From contig NZ_CAIT01000004.1 of the NCBI RefSeq assembly GCF_000296815.2, positions 744,001 through 808,000 of the forward strand: 64,000 nucleotides of DNA, written 5' to 3'. The position numbers were made by a program, and so were the translations under genes. Source of the DNA: Fibrisoma limi BUZ 3 (lineage in GTDB: Bacteria; Bacteroidota; Bacteroidia; Cytophagales; Spirosomataceae). Positions 8,133 through 16,316 of this stretch are shown one piece after another (the first letter of the stretch is position 1; each line of letters starts with the position of its first letter). The notes under the pieces are model-generated. The model saw only the letters and a list, made by a program, of their open reading frames with translations. It was not told where the DNA came from and made no database searches.

Positions 8133-8585
8133 ATGTCAGCTTCCAGCAATCAGGCGCAGAGCGCCACCGTTCTTACTCAGGAAAAGAACACCTTTATGAA
8201 CCCAGCCGGGCTATTCAATCCGGTGTACAACGGATTCTCGCACATCGGCAAGGTGCCGGCCGGAACAGAATTGATTTATCTCTCGGGGCAGTGGGCGTCG
8301 GATACGGATGGCAAACTGGTTTCCGCTGACTTTGAGGAGCAGGTTCGCCAGACGCTCAACAATCTGACGATTGCACTGGCCGCTGCGGGTGTATCGACCC
8401 GGCACATCGTGAAACAAACCATCTACATCGCAGACTTTACACCCGATAAGAAAGCGACCTTAATGAAGGTGGCGGCTACCGAATGGGACGCAGACGTATT
8501 CCCGGCCAGTACGATTGTTCCGCTGCCGCTGCTGGCAACGGCTCCGGGCTGCCTGATCGAAATTGAAAGTGTTGCCACCAAATAG
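8133..8585 (+). CDS. RidA/YjgF-family protein lacking the usual active-site arginine
   Basis: This 150-residue protein covers a full RidA fold (residues about 35-150), with IYLSGQWASDTDGKLV, the segment EQVRQTLNNLTIALAAAGV and the C-terminal EIE. Classical RidA enzymes hydrolyse reactive 2-aminoacrylate imines and carry an Arg in P-A-R-T/S. Here the matching site reads FPASTIVPLPLLA, so the Arg is replaced by Ser. This fits a member of the wider Rid superfamily with another or no deaminase activity. The start at 8133 is the first ATG; a TTG at 8094 would add 13 residues. The SDR gene starts nine bases after its stop, which suggests an operon. Confidence 0.85.
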   Translation: MSASSNQAQSATVLTQEKNTFMNPAGLFNPVYNGFSHIGKVPAGTELIYLSGQWASDTDGKLVSADFEEQVRQTLNNLTIALAAAGVSTRHIVKQTIYIADFTPDKKATLMKVAATEWDADVFPASTIVPLPLLATAPGCLIEIESVATK

Positions 8586-8594
8586 CCGTTGGTT

Positions 8595-9329
8595 ATGAAA
8601 CTCCACGGACAATGCATTGTACTCACGGGCGGTACGTCGGGCGTAGGCCTGGCGTTGCTCAAAGCCCTGCACCAGCGCGGCAACCAACTGGTCGTGGTTG
8701 GTCGTAACGAAGCCCGCATCGCCGAACTACAGGCAACTTTTCCCGACGTAACGTTTCTGCGCGCTAACCTGGCGTCGACCACCGACGTAGCGAATCTGAT
8801 ACTGACACTCCAGCGCGATTTCGGTAACTGCTCAGTACTCATCAACAATGCCGGTGTTCAGTTTACCTACACCGTAGGCGATAACGCCGAAGGCCAGTCG
8901 CGCATCGCGAGCGAAATCCAGATAAACCTGACGGCACCCATTCAGCTAACGGATGCGCTGCTGCCCACCATGCGCCGACAGCCCGCTGCGGCCATTATCA
9001 ATGTAACGTCGGGGCTGGGGATTTCACCGAAGCGGTCGGCGCCCGTGTACAGCGGGACCAAAGCGGGATTACAGGTGTTTTCGAAGGCGATGCGCTACCA
9101 ACTGGAGGGCACGCGGGTGCAGGTCGTGGACGTAGTGCTGCCGCTGGTCGATACACCCATGACGGCTGGTCGGGGGCGCGGGAAGATTTCGCCGGAACAG
9201 GTGGCCCGCGAACTCATAGGGGGCGTAGAACGGGGGCGGTCGGTGGTGAACGTCGGTAAGGTTAAGCTTTTTCGGGTAATCCACCGGCTGGCACCAGGGC
9301 TGGCTGACCATCTGTTAAAAAACGGCTGA
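8595..9329 (+). CDS. Short-chain dehydrogenase/reductase (DltE-like)
   Basis: This 244-residue classical SDR has the cofactor motif TGGTSGVGLAL at the N-terminus, NNAGVQ near residue 85, a catalytic Ser in NVTSGLGIS, and the YSGTKAG (YxxxK) pair. Residues after the GxxxGxG strand (VVVGRNEARI, with Arg) suggest NADP(H). The family reduces or oxidises carbonyl/alcohol groups; the substrate is unknown. It follows the RidA-like gene by nine bases, with the ATG at 8595 preferred over a TTG six bases earlier. Its last 68 bases overlap tail to tail with the MerR gene on the other strand. Confidence 0.9.
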   Translation: MKLHGQCIVLTGGTSGVGLALLKALHQRGNQLVVVGRNEARIAELQATFPDVTFLRANLASTTDVANLILTLQRDFGNCSVLINNAGVQFTYTVGDNAEGQSRIASEIQINLTAPIQLTDALLPTMRRQPAAAIINVTSGLGISPKRSAPVYSGTKAGLQVFSKAMRYQLEGTRVQVVDVVLPLVDTPMTAGRGRGKISPEQVARELIGGVERGRSVVNVGKVKLFRVIHRLAPGLADHLLKNG

Positions 9330-9681
9330 TGTCGTCTGCGCCGGCTTCCACCACAGTTATCTTATGTCGTACGTAGGCTTTCACCTGTTCGATCTCGGCA
9401 ATGGCCTGGTCGAGGTGGCTTAACTGGTCGTGGAGCACGCGCAGCTTGTCGGCGACGGATAAGTCACCGGTTTCCCAGCTATCGATTGTCTCCCGGATCT
9501 GTTGTAAACTGAAGCCCATCGCTTTGGCGTACTTGATTTGCAGCAGCCGGATTACGTGCCAGTCGGTATACTGTTTGAAACCACTACCCGTTCGTTTAAC
9601 GGGCAGGAGGCCAAGTTTTCCGTAGAATCGAATGGTGTCGTGCGTAAAGCCCGTACGCTCCGCCAGTTCGCCGATGTGCAT
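9262..9681 (-). CDS. MerR-family transcriptional regulator
   Basis: This 139-residue protein has an N-terminal winged HTH (MHIGELAERTGFTHDTIRFY...GLL) and a dimerisation helix of about 40 residues (DKLRVLHDQLSHLDQAIAEI). There is no Cys-containing metal-binding loop, so it belongs with the organic-effector or stress-sensing MerR proteins rather than metal sensors. It is divergent from the SDR gene at 9759, and the 77-base gap carries a perfect 16-bp palindrome of the MerR operator type. The likely target is that SDR gene. Its last 22 codons are antisense to the end of the other SDR gene, so the C-terminal tail (TDGQPALVPAGG) may be a late extension. Confidence 0.9.
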   Translation of the reverse strand: MHIGELAERTGFTHDTIRFYGKLGLLPVKRTGSGFKQYTDWHVIRLLQIKYAKAMGFSLQQIRETIDSWETGDLSVADKLRVLHDQLSHLDQAIAEIEQVKAYVRHKITVVEAGADDISRFLTDGQPALVPAGGLPEKA

Positions 9682-9711
9682 AGCGGCTGTTTTTTTGGTA
9701 AGTTACGAACT

Positions 9712-9727
9712 CTGGAGTTAACTCCAG
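9712..9727. promoter_or_regulatory. MerR-type operator palindrome CTGGAGTTAACTCCAG
   Basis: A perfect 16-bp palindrome is centred between the divergent MerR and SDR genes, within GAACTCTGGAGTTAAC and ACTCCAGGTT. MerR regulators bind such dyads inside promoters with an extended spacer and switch transcription by DNA untwisting. The position is 32 bases before the SDR start and 31 bases before the MerR start. Confidence 0.75.
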
Positions 9728-9758
9728 GTTGTTGAGCCCTTGAAGCAGTACATCAGCC

Positions 9759-10622
9759 ATGAAATCAAGTAGCAAAAACATCCTGATCACGGGCGTATCG
9801 ACCGGCATCGGTTGGGGAGCCGCCCACCAGTTCATCGAACAAGGGTATACCGTATTCGGCAGTGTCCGCAAGGCATCGGATGCCGACCGGCTACAACGCG
9901 AGTGGGGCGAGCGCTTTGTGCCGCTGCTCTTCGACGTAACCGACGCTGAAGCCGTTGCGGAGGCAGCGCAGTCGCTCACAGGCCGGCTGGCCGGGAGCGG
10001 GCTGGCCGGGCTGGTCAACAACGCGGGCATCGCCATCGGCGGCCCGCTCCAGCACCAGCCAATGGCCGAAATCCGGCAGCAGTTCGAGGTGAACGTATTT
10101 GGGTTGCTCCAGGTGACACAGGCCTTTCTGCCCCTGCTCGGTGCGCGGGAGAATCATCCGGTGCCGCCGGGCCGGATTCTGAACATCAGTTCGGTAGGCG
10201 GTAAGATTGCGGCTCCGTTTATCGGGGCCTACGCCGGAACGAAATTCGCCGTTGAGGGACTGTCGCACAGCCTGCGCCGGGAACTACAGCTCTACGGCAT
10301 CGATGTGATTGTGATCGGGCCGGGCGCGGTCAACACGCCGATCTGGGACAAAGGCGTTGATGCCAGTCCGTATGTTCAGACGGCCTACGGCCCGGCCATC
10401 ACCCGGTTCGTGAAGAATTTTATTGAAGAAGGGCGCGTAGGGTTTACGCCGGATTATCTCGGCAGGCAGATTGTCCGCATTTTTGAAACGCCCAATCCCA
10501 AAACCCGCTACGCGCTGGTGCCGAAACGGCTGGAACGCTGGGTGCTGCCCCGGTTATTGCCCGATCGGCTGCTGGACCGAATTCTGGGCCGTTTGACGGG
10601 ATTACGCCCGGCGAAAGGGTAG
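9759..10622 (+). CDS. Short-chain dehydrogenase/reductase, predicted MerR target
   Basis: This 287-residue SDR has ITGVSTGIGWGAA (TGxxxGxG) at residues about 9-21, NNAGIAIGG near 86, catalytic Ser in NISSVGGK and YAGTKFAVEG (YxxxK). The longer C-terminus (about 60 residues after GPGAVNTP) resembles the retinol/17-beta-hydroxysteroid dehydrogenase-like group. The substrate is unknown; the VFGSVRKASD segment suggests NADP(H) use. It is divergently arranged with the MerR gene and the operator at 9712, so induction by a MerR effector is likely. It is followed directly by a hairpin repeat that fills the gap to the MBL gene. Confidence 0.9.
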   Translation: MKSSSKNILITGVSTGIGWGAAHQFIEQGYTVFGSVRKASDADRLQREWGERFVPLLFDVTDAEAVAEAAQSLTGRLAGSGLAGLVNNAGIAIGGPLQHQPMAEIRQQFEVNVFGLLQVTQAFLPLLGARENHPVPPGRILNISSVGGKIAAPFIGAYAGTKFAVEGLSHSLRRELQLYGIDVIVIGPGAVNTPIWDKGVDASPYVQTAYGPAITRFVKNFIEEGRVGFTPDYLGRQIVRIFETPNPKTRYALVPKRLERWVLPRLLPDRLLDRILGRLTGLRPAKG

Positions 10623-10626
10623 ATGG

Positions 10627-10743
10627 GTTAGTGGTTTGTGGTTTGTAATATGTATGGTGAGTGGTTTGTGGTTGCGCTGCAAGGGTACCGGGCTCCAGTT
10701 CCACACACCAATAACTACAAACCACAAACCCATAAACCACAAC
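10627..10743. repeat. AT-type heptad hairpin repeat between genes (GTTTGTG family)
   Basis: The left half is built from GTGGTTTGTGGTTTGTA and GTGAGTGGTTTGTGG. The right half carries the reverse complement, CTACAAACCACAAAC and CATAAACCAC. The core contains GTTGCGCTGC, also present in the copy at 25868-25966. The element fills the whole space between the SDR stop and the MBL start, and includes false in-frame starts for the MBL gene. Confidence 0.8.
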
Positions 10744-10748
10744 CCTCC

Positions 10749-11603
10749 ATGCTCAAGCCCGCTTTTCAGAAAGACGATGCCCTGCTGGCCGACCTCAAGG
10801 CTGCCGCCGGCCACCCCGAACAACTCCACATCTGGTGGCTGGGGCAGAGTGGTTTTCTGCTGCAATACGTCGGCAGACGACTGCTGTTCGATCCGTACCT
10901 GTCCGATTCGCTGACGCGCAAATATGCGGCTACCGACAAACCCCACGTCCGGATGTCGGAGCCGGTCATCGATCCGGCGAAACTGACGGGCCTTGAGGTG
11001 ATTACGTCCAGCCACAACCATACTGACCACCTGGACGCGGAAACGCTGTGCCCGCTGTTTGAGGCTAACCCTAATGCGCAGTTTGTCATTCCGGAAGCCA
11101 ATCGGGCGTTCGTGGCCGACCGGCTCGGGTGCGATCCGGACTGGCCCATCGGCCTGACGAGCGGGCAGACCACGACGGTGGGGGGCTTCGTGATTCACGG
11201 GGTACCGGCGGCTCACAACGACCTGGCCGTCGATACGAAGGGGCACAACCTGTACATGGGGTTTGTCGTCGAACTGGGACCGTACAAAGTCTACCATTCC
11301 GGCGATACGCTCTGGTTCGATGGCCTGGAAAACCTCCTTCGGCCGTTTGCGGTGGACGTAGCGTTTCTGCCCATCAACGGCAACAAACCCGAACGGCGCG
11401 TGGCCGGAAATCTCAACCCCGACGAGGCCGCCCGGCTGGGGCGCGACATCGGCGCGAAGGTGACCATACCGCACCATTACGACCTGTTTGAGTTCAACAC
11501 CGCTGACCCAGCCGAGTTTGTTCAGGCCTGCAACCAACACGGAACACCCTACCACGTACTGCGGCTGGGCGAGCGGATGACCATCGGTCAGGCGGTAGAA
11601 TGA
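10749..11603 (+). CDS. MBL-fold metallo-hydrolase (UlaG-like)
   Basis: This 284-residue protein has the metallo-beta-lactamase-fold metal motif HNHTDHLD (HxHxDH) near residues 87-94, then HSGDT near 182 and PHHYD near 241. The strand IWWLGQSGFLLQYVGRRLLF near the N-terminus is typical of the UlaG/lactonase-like branch of the superfamily, which uses one or two metal ions to hydrolyse lactones or phosphoesters. It has no signal peptide and is predicted cytoplasmic. I chose the ATG at 10749 because the region upstream is repeat DNA. The FG-GAP gene starts 27 bases after its stop. Confidence 0.9.
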   Translation: MLKPAFQKDDALLADLKAAAGHPEQLHIWWLGQSGFLLQYVGRRLLFDPYLSDSLTRKYAATDKPHVRMSEPVIDPAKLTGLEVITSSHNHTDHLDAETLCPLFEANPNAQFVIPEANRAFVADRLGCDPDWPIGLTSGQTTTVGGFVIHGVPAAHNDLAVDTKGHNLYMGFVVELGPYKVYHSGDTLWFDGLENLLRPFAVDVAFLPINGNKPERRVAGNLNPDEAARLGRDIGAKVTIPHHYDLFEFNTADPAEFVQACNQHGTPYHVLRLGERMTIGQAVE

Positions 11604-11630
11604 GCAGGAGGGCGGCTTTTTTGGGTATCC

Positions 11631-12860
11631 ATGACCCGAAACGCCATGAAGAACGTCCTGCTTTTCCTACTGTCAATAACTACGCTGCCGCTGTCTGCTC
11701 AGGCACAATCAATCCCCAACTTCAGGATTCAGGTCGTCGACAACCAGATCGACATTGGCTATGGGATGGCCATTGGCGATGTCGATGGCGACCGTCGGCC
11801 GGACATTCTGCTGGCTGATCAGAAGGAGTTTGTCTGGTATAAAAACCCCGGGGGTAGTTCTTCCGGCGATAAAACCAGTACGTGGCAGCGGTACGTTATG
11901 GCGGCCAATCTGACCCCACAGGATAATGTCTGCATTGCGGCCCGCGACATCGACGGCGACGGGCGCGTGGAGGTGGCCGTGGGTGCCGGCTGGAACCCCG
12001 CCGAAACCGACGACAGCACGAAGTCCGGGGCGGTTTTCTACCTCATTCGCCCTAAAGACCCGACGCAGCCCTGGGAGCCGGTGCGCTTGCATCACGAGGT
12101 AACAACGCACCGGATGCGCTGGGCGAAAGTAGGGCGCAACAACTTTCAATTGATTGTGGTGCCCCTGCATGGTCGCTATAATCGCAATGGTGAGGGGAGG
12201 GGTGTTAAAGTCCTGGCTTATGAAATGCCGAAGAATCCGCGGGATACGTGGAAAATGCAACTGGTCGATTCGACCATGCATATGACCCACAACTTCGACA
12301 TCTGGGAGGATGGAGCCGAAACGCAACTACTGATCGGCAGCAAGGAAGGTGGTAAGCGACTGGCGTACCGGAAAGGCCGGTGGGAGCCGCTGGGGCGCTG
12401 GATCGGGCAGGGCAACGGCATGGGTGAAGTCCGCCGGGGGTTTGATAAAGGCAAGGTTCCCTTTGTCGCATCGGTTGAGCCGATGCATGGCAACAAAGTG
12501 GCCGTGTATCGCAACGGTCCCGTCGCCGACGCGCCCGATCGGCTGATGTACGGCGTTACGCAGCCGCTGACCGACAAGTTCAACCAGGGCCATGCGCTGG
12601 TCTGTGGCGATTTTCTCGGGCTGGGCAGCGATCAGGTAGTGGCCGGTTGGCGCAATCCCAATGCCGACAAGCAGGTAGGCATCCGGATGTTCGTACCGGG
12701 TGCGGCCGGGCAATGGCAGGAATATCCGATTGACGACAGTGTTCGGATGGCGTGTGAAGACCTACAAGCCGCCGACCTCGACGGGGATGGCGACCTCGAT
12801 CTAATAGCCTCCGGCCGTGCAACCCTGAACGTACTGATCTACTGGAATCAGCGGAAGTAA
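11631..12860 (+). CDS. Secreted FG-GAP/VCBS-repeat protein
   Basis: This protein has 409 residues from the ATG at 11631; the ATG at 11646 would give a better signal peptide (MKNVLLFLLSITTLPLSAQA). The body has beta-propeller type repeats with Ca-binding-like loops DVDGDRRPDILLAD, DIDGDGRVEVAVG and DLDGDGDLDLIAS, and other strands between them. Such secreted propellers bind partners or sugars and are common near glycan uptake loci in Bacteroidetes. It probably forms an operon with the MBL gene. A 226-base gap separates it from the SusC gene. Confidence 0.85.
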   Translation: MTRNAMKNVLLFLLSITTLPLSAQAQSIPNFRIQVVDNQIDIGYGMAIGDVDGDRRPDILLADQKEFVWYKNPGGSSSGDKTSTWQRYVMAANLTPQDNVCIAARDIDGDGRVEVAVGAGWNPAETDDSTKSGAVFYLIRPKDPTQPWEPVRLHHEVTTHRMRWAKVGRNNFQLIVVPLHGRYNRNGEGRGVKVLAYEMPKNPRDTWKMQLVDSTMHMTHNFDIWEDGAETQLLIGSKEGGKRLAYRKGRWEPLGRWIGQGNGMGEVRRGFDKGKVPFVASVEPMHGNKVAVYRNGPVADAPDRLMYGVTQPLTDKFNQGHALVCGDFLGLGSDQVVAGWRNPNADKQVGIRMFVPGAAGQWQEYPIDDSVRMACEDLQAADLDGDGDLDLIASGRATLNVLIYWNQRK

Positions 12861-13086
12861 AATTCAATAGATACCGATCTGCTCAGTTACTCAATCTGAA
12901 CTAAAAGGCAAGGTCAAAATAGAGGTAGTAATTGTCAATTTTTAACCATATTGGCTGTAAACGGTCATTAATAGGGTTAATAAAGAGTCAAATTTTTAAA
13001 AAATTTAAGATTTATATCGATTAAGTACAGTAGAAGCATACGGTAGTACCCTTTTCCATCTTTGAAGAAAAAACATAAAAAAACCT

Positions 13087-16000
13087 ATGCAAAAACCTTT
13101 AACCGGAACGGCTTTTCCTGCGCTACCTGGAGGCCATCCTGTGGAAAGCAGGCAGGTAAGGAAATTTCTTTATTTACTCCTCCTGCTCCAATGCTGCGCC
13201 ATTACGGCCTGGGCGCAGACGAGAGTAAGCGGTCGGGTCATTGACGAACAGAACTCAGCGCTACCGGGCGTGAGTGTGGTTCTCAAAGGCACGACAACGG
13301 GTACCGTAACGGACGCCGACGGCCGTTATCAGTTGAACGTGACGGGCAGCAACCCTACGCTGGTGTTCTCCTACATCGGCTACGTTACGCAGGAACTACC
13401 TGTGAATGGCAAAAGCTCAATTAACCTGACCCTGGCGGCTGACACCAAATCGCTGAACGAAGTGGTGGTTGTAGGGTACGGTACGCAGAAGAAAGAAACC
13501 GTTACGGGCTCAGTTGTGTCTGTGAAAGGGGCCGACCTGATTAAATCGCCGACAACGAACCTTTCCAACTCAATCGCCGGCCGTCTGCCGGGTGTAATTG
13601 CCGTAAACCGTAGTGGTGAGCCCGGCGCTGATGGTTCGGCCATCCGGATTCGGGGAACCAACACCATCGGTAATAATGACGCGCTGGTCGTTGTGGATGG
13701 TATCCCGGCCCGGGCGGGTGGTCTGCAGCGTATCAACCCGAACGACATCGAGAGCATCTCCGTTTTGAAAGATGCGTCGGCCGCGATCTATGGATCACGG
13801 GCCGCCAACGGCGTTATCCTGATTACGACCAAACGTGGTAAAACCGGTAAACCGCAACTGTCTTACTCCTTTAATCAGGGCTTTGCGCAACCAACGGTTA
13901 TTCCAAAGCTGGCTAATGCAGCCCAGTACGCGGAGATGCTGAATGACCTGAACATCTACGAACTGCCGGTTTCAGAATGGTCTGCTGCTAACCAGGCCTA
14001 TAAAACGACGGGTACGTTCACCCGTCCCAATGGTACTGTTCGGACGGCTCCGTATTCACCAACGGATATTGCTAAATACAGAGATGGCTCCGATCCGTGG
14101 GGGCACCCAAATACGGACTGGTACGGGTCGACGCTGAAAACCTGGTCGCCCCAGCAGCAACATAACCTGCAGGTAACGGGAGGAACAGAAGACTTCAAGT
14201 ATCTGGCTTCATTGGGTTATCAGAATCAGGACGCCTTTTACAAAAACTCCGCAACGGGCTATAAGCAGTATGATGCACGGGTGAATCTGGACGCCAACAT
14301 CAACAAGTACGTTCACCTGGCCGTTGGCTTGTTGGCTCGCGAAGAATACCGTTATTACCCGACGCGCCCAGCTAGTGCTATCTTCCGGATGCAGATGCGT
14401 GGTAAGCCCAATCAGCCGGCTTTCTGGCCCGACGGTCGTCCCGGTCCTGACATCGAGAATGGCGAAAACCCGGTGGTAATTACCACCAACGCAACGGGAT
14501 ATGACCGCGATAAGCAGGATTATTTCCAGTCGAACGGTCAGGTAGATTTCAAAATTCCGGGTGTTGAAGGACTGAAAATCAGCGGTACAGCGGCTGTCGA
14601 TAAACGCCTGCGTAACCGCCGGCTGTGGCAGACGCCCTGGACGCTCTACGAACGCGGAACGGGCACGGATGCGAACGGTAATCCGAACTTGATTGCCAGC
14701 GTACGTGGACCGGCTGAACCCCGCCTGAACGTGTACGGTGAAACGCAGTTAAACATTCTGTTAGGGGGGCTTGCTACCTACGAGAAGAAATTTGGCGACC
14801 ACGCGCTGACATTCCTGGCGGGTGTAAACCGTGAAACCATTCAAGGGGATAACGTAGAAGCTTTCCGGCGGTATTTCATCTCGACCGCTATCGACCAGTT
14901 GTTTGCCGGTGGTGACCTCGAGAAAAACGCTACGGGTGGTGCCTACAACCGCGCCCGGATCAACTACTTCGGTCGGGTTGCCTACAACTACAAAGAGAAG
15001 TACCTGGCTGAATTCCTGTGGCGGTACGACGGTTCCGATATCTTCCCCGAAGTAACCCGTTACGGCTTCTTCCCTGGTTTCCTGGGGGGCTGGGTAATCT
15101 CGGAAGAAAACTTCTGGAAAAACTCAATACCAGCGGTAAACTACCTGAAACTCCGTGGTTCGTGGGGCCAGTTGGGTAACGACCAGATTTATTTACCGGG
15201 TACCACAAACCTGGCTACGTATCAATATCTGGCTACGTACGGATTCAATACGTATATCATTGACAACGCTCCCCGCACAACACTATCAGAAGCTCGTATC
15301 CCCAACCCGACCATTACGTGGGAAGTGGCTAACAACACCGATATTGGTCTGGAAGGGCAGTTGTTCAACGGTAAAATCAACTTCGAGTTCGATTTCTTCA
15401 ATAACCTGCGGACGTCAATCCTGTATCCCCGAAACGCGTCGATTCCTCGCTCAACGGGTCTGACGCTGCCTCCCGAAAACATCGGAAAGCTACGGAACCG
15501 GGGCTTCGACGGACAGATTGGCTACAACGGTCAGGCTGGCGCACTGCGGTATTCGGTGAGCGTAAACGGTGGTTACTCTCAGAACAAAATTCTGTTCTGG
15601 GACGAAGCGCCGGGTGCACCCGAGTGGCAGCGTACGACCGGCCGGGCGCTGAACTCATACCTCGTGTATGAATACGACGGTGTATTTAAAGATCAGGCGG
15701 ATATCGATGCCAATAAGATCGACTATTCGGCAATCGTGAAAACCATCCGCCCCGGCGACATGAAGTACAAGGATTACAACGGCGATGGTAAAATTACGCC
15801 TGACGACCAGTATCGTCTCGAACGTACGAACCTGCCGCTGTTCCAGGGTGGTATGAACATTACGGCATCGTACAAAAACTTCGATCTGACGATCCTGTTC
15901 CAGGGGTCAGCCGGTGCTCGTCAGTACATCAGCCTGGGCGAATCGGGGAACATTGGTAACTACCTGCAGGAGTTTTATACCAATCGCTGGACAATCGAGA

Positions 16001-16302
16001 ACCCGAGCAGCGTTCACCCGCGGATTGCCAACCGGAGCGATCAGTACTACTCAAATGGAAACACGTACTGGCTGCGTTCGGCTGATTATCTCCGGTTGAA
16101 AAACTTCGAACTGGGTTACACCGTTCCGGAGAAAATTGGCGGGAAAGTAGGTATCAGCAACCTGCGGGTGTATGCCAATGGGCTGAACCTGTTCAACATC
16201 ATTAACAAATTAGGTTCGTATGATCCCGAATCAGATAACGCGACGGGACAGTATTACCCGCAGTCCCGTATTATGAACTTCGGTGCAGCAGTACGATTCT
16301 AA
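13087..16302 (+). CDS. SusC/RagA-type TonB-dependent outer-membrane transporter
   Basis: This 1071-residue protein has a signal peptide ending near AITAWAQT. Next comes a carboxypeptidase-D-like beta domain (VSGRVIDEQNSALPGVSVVL), a TonB-box-like segment EVVVVGYGTQKKETVTG, and a plug with LVVVDGIP, IESISVLKDASAAIYGSRA and NGVILITTKRG. The rest is a 22-strand-type barrel ending in a strand with terminal Phe (MNFGAAVRF). SusC proteins import a ligand held by the SusD partner, powered by TonB. SusD follows after 14 bases. The substrate cannot be read from sequence and no glycoside hydrolase or extracytoplasmic sigma/anti-sigma pair is nearby. Confidence 0.96.
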   Translation: MQKPLTGTAFPALPGGHPVESRQVRKFLYLLLLLQCCAITAWAQTRVSGRVIDEQNSALPGVSVVLKGTTTGTVTDADGRYQLNVTGSNPTLVFSYIGYVTQELPVNGKSSINLTLAADTKSLNEVVVVGYGTQKKETVTGSVVSVKGADLIKSPTTNLSNSIAGRLPGVIAVNRSGEPGADGSAIRIRGTNTIGNNDALVVVDGIPARAGGLQRINPNDIESISVLKDASAAIYGSRAANGVILITTKRGKTGKPQLSYSFNQGFAQPTVIPKLANAAQYAEMLNDLNIYELPVSEWSAANQAYKTTGTFTRPNGTVRTAPYSPTDIAKYRDGSDPWGHPNTDWYGSTLKTWSPQQQHNLQVTGGTEDFKYLASLGYQNQDAFYKNSATGYKQYDARVNLDANINKYVHLAVGLLAREEYRYYPTRPASAIFRMQMRGKPNQPAFWPDGRPGPDIENGENPVVITTNATGYDRDKQDYFQSNGQVDFKIPGVEGLKISGTAAVDKRLRNRRLWQTPWTLYERGTGTDANGNPNLIASVRGPAEPRLNVYGETQLNILLGGLATYEKKFGDHALTFLAGVNRETIQGDNVEAFRRYFISTAIDQLFAGGDLEKNATGGAYNRARINYFGRVAYNYKEKYLAEFLWRYDGSDIFPEVTRYGFFPGFLGGWVISEENFWKNSIPAVNYLKLRGSWGQLGNDQIYLPGTTNLATYQYLATYGFNTYIIDNAPRTTLSEARIPNPTITWEVANNTDIGLEGQLFNGKINFEFDFFNNLRTSILYPRNASIPRSTGLTLPPENIGKLRNRGFDGQIGYNGQAGALRYSVSVNGGYSQNKILFWDEAPGAPEWQRTTGRALNSYLVYEYDGVFKDQADIDANKIDYSAIVKTIRPGDMKYKDYNGDGKITPDDQYRLERTNLPLFQGGMNITASYKNFDLTILFQGSAGARQYISLGESGNIGNYLQEFYTNRWTIENPSSVHPRIANRSDQYYSNGNTYWLRSADYLRLKNFELGYTVPEKIGGKVGISNLRVYANGLNLFNIINKLGSYDPESDNATGQYYPQSRIMNFGAAVRF

Positions 16303-16316
16303 CCCACATTGTCAAT

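Noticed and set aside
13057-13064. CATCTTTG as the SusC promoter -7 box
   Set aside because: First base differs from TAnnTTTG and no -33 element is at the right distance.
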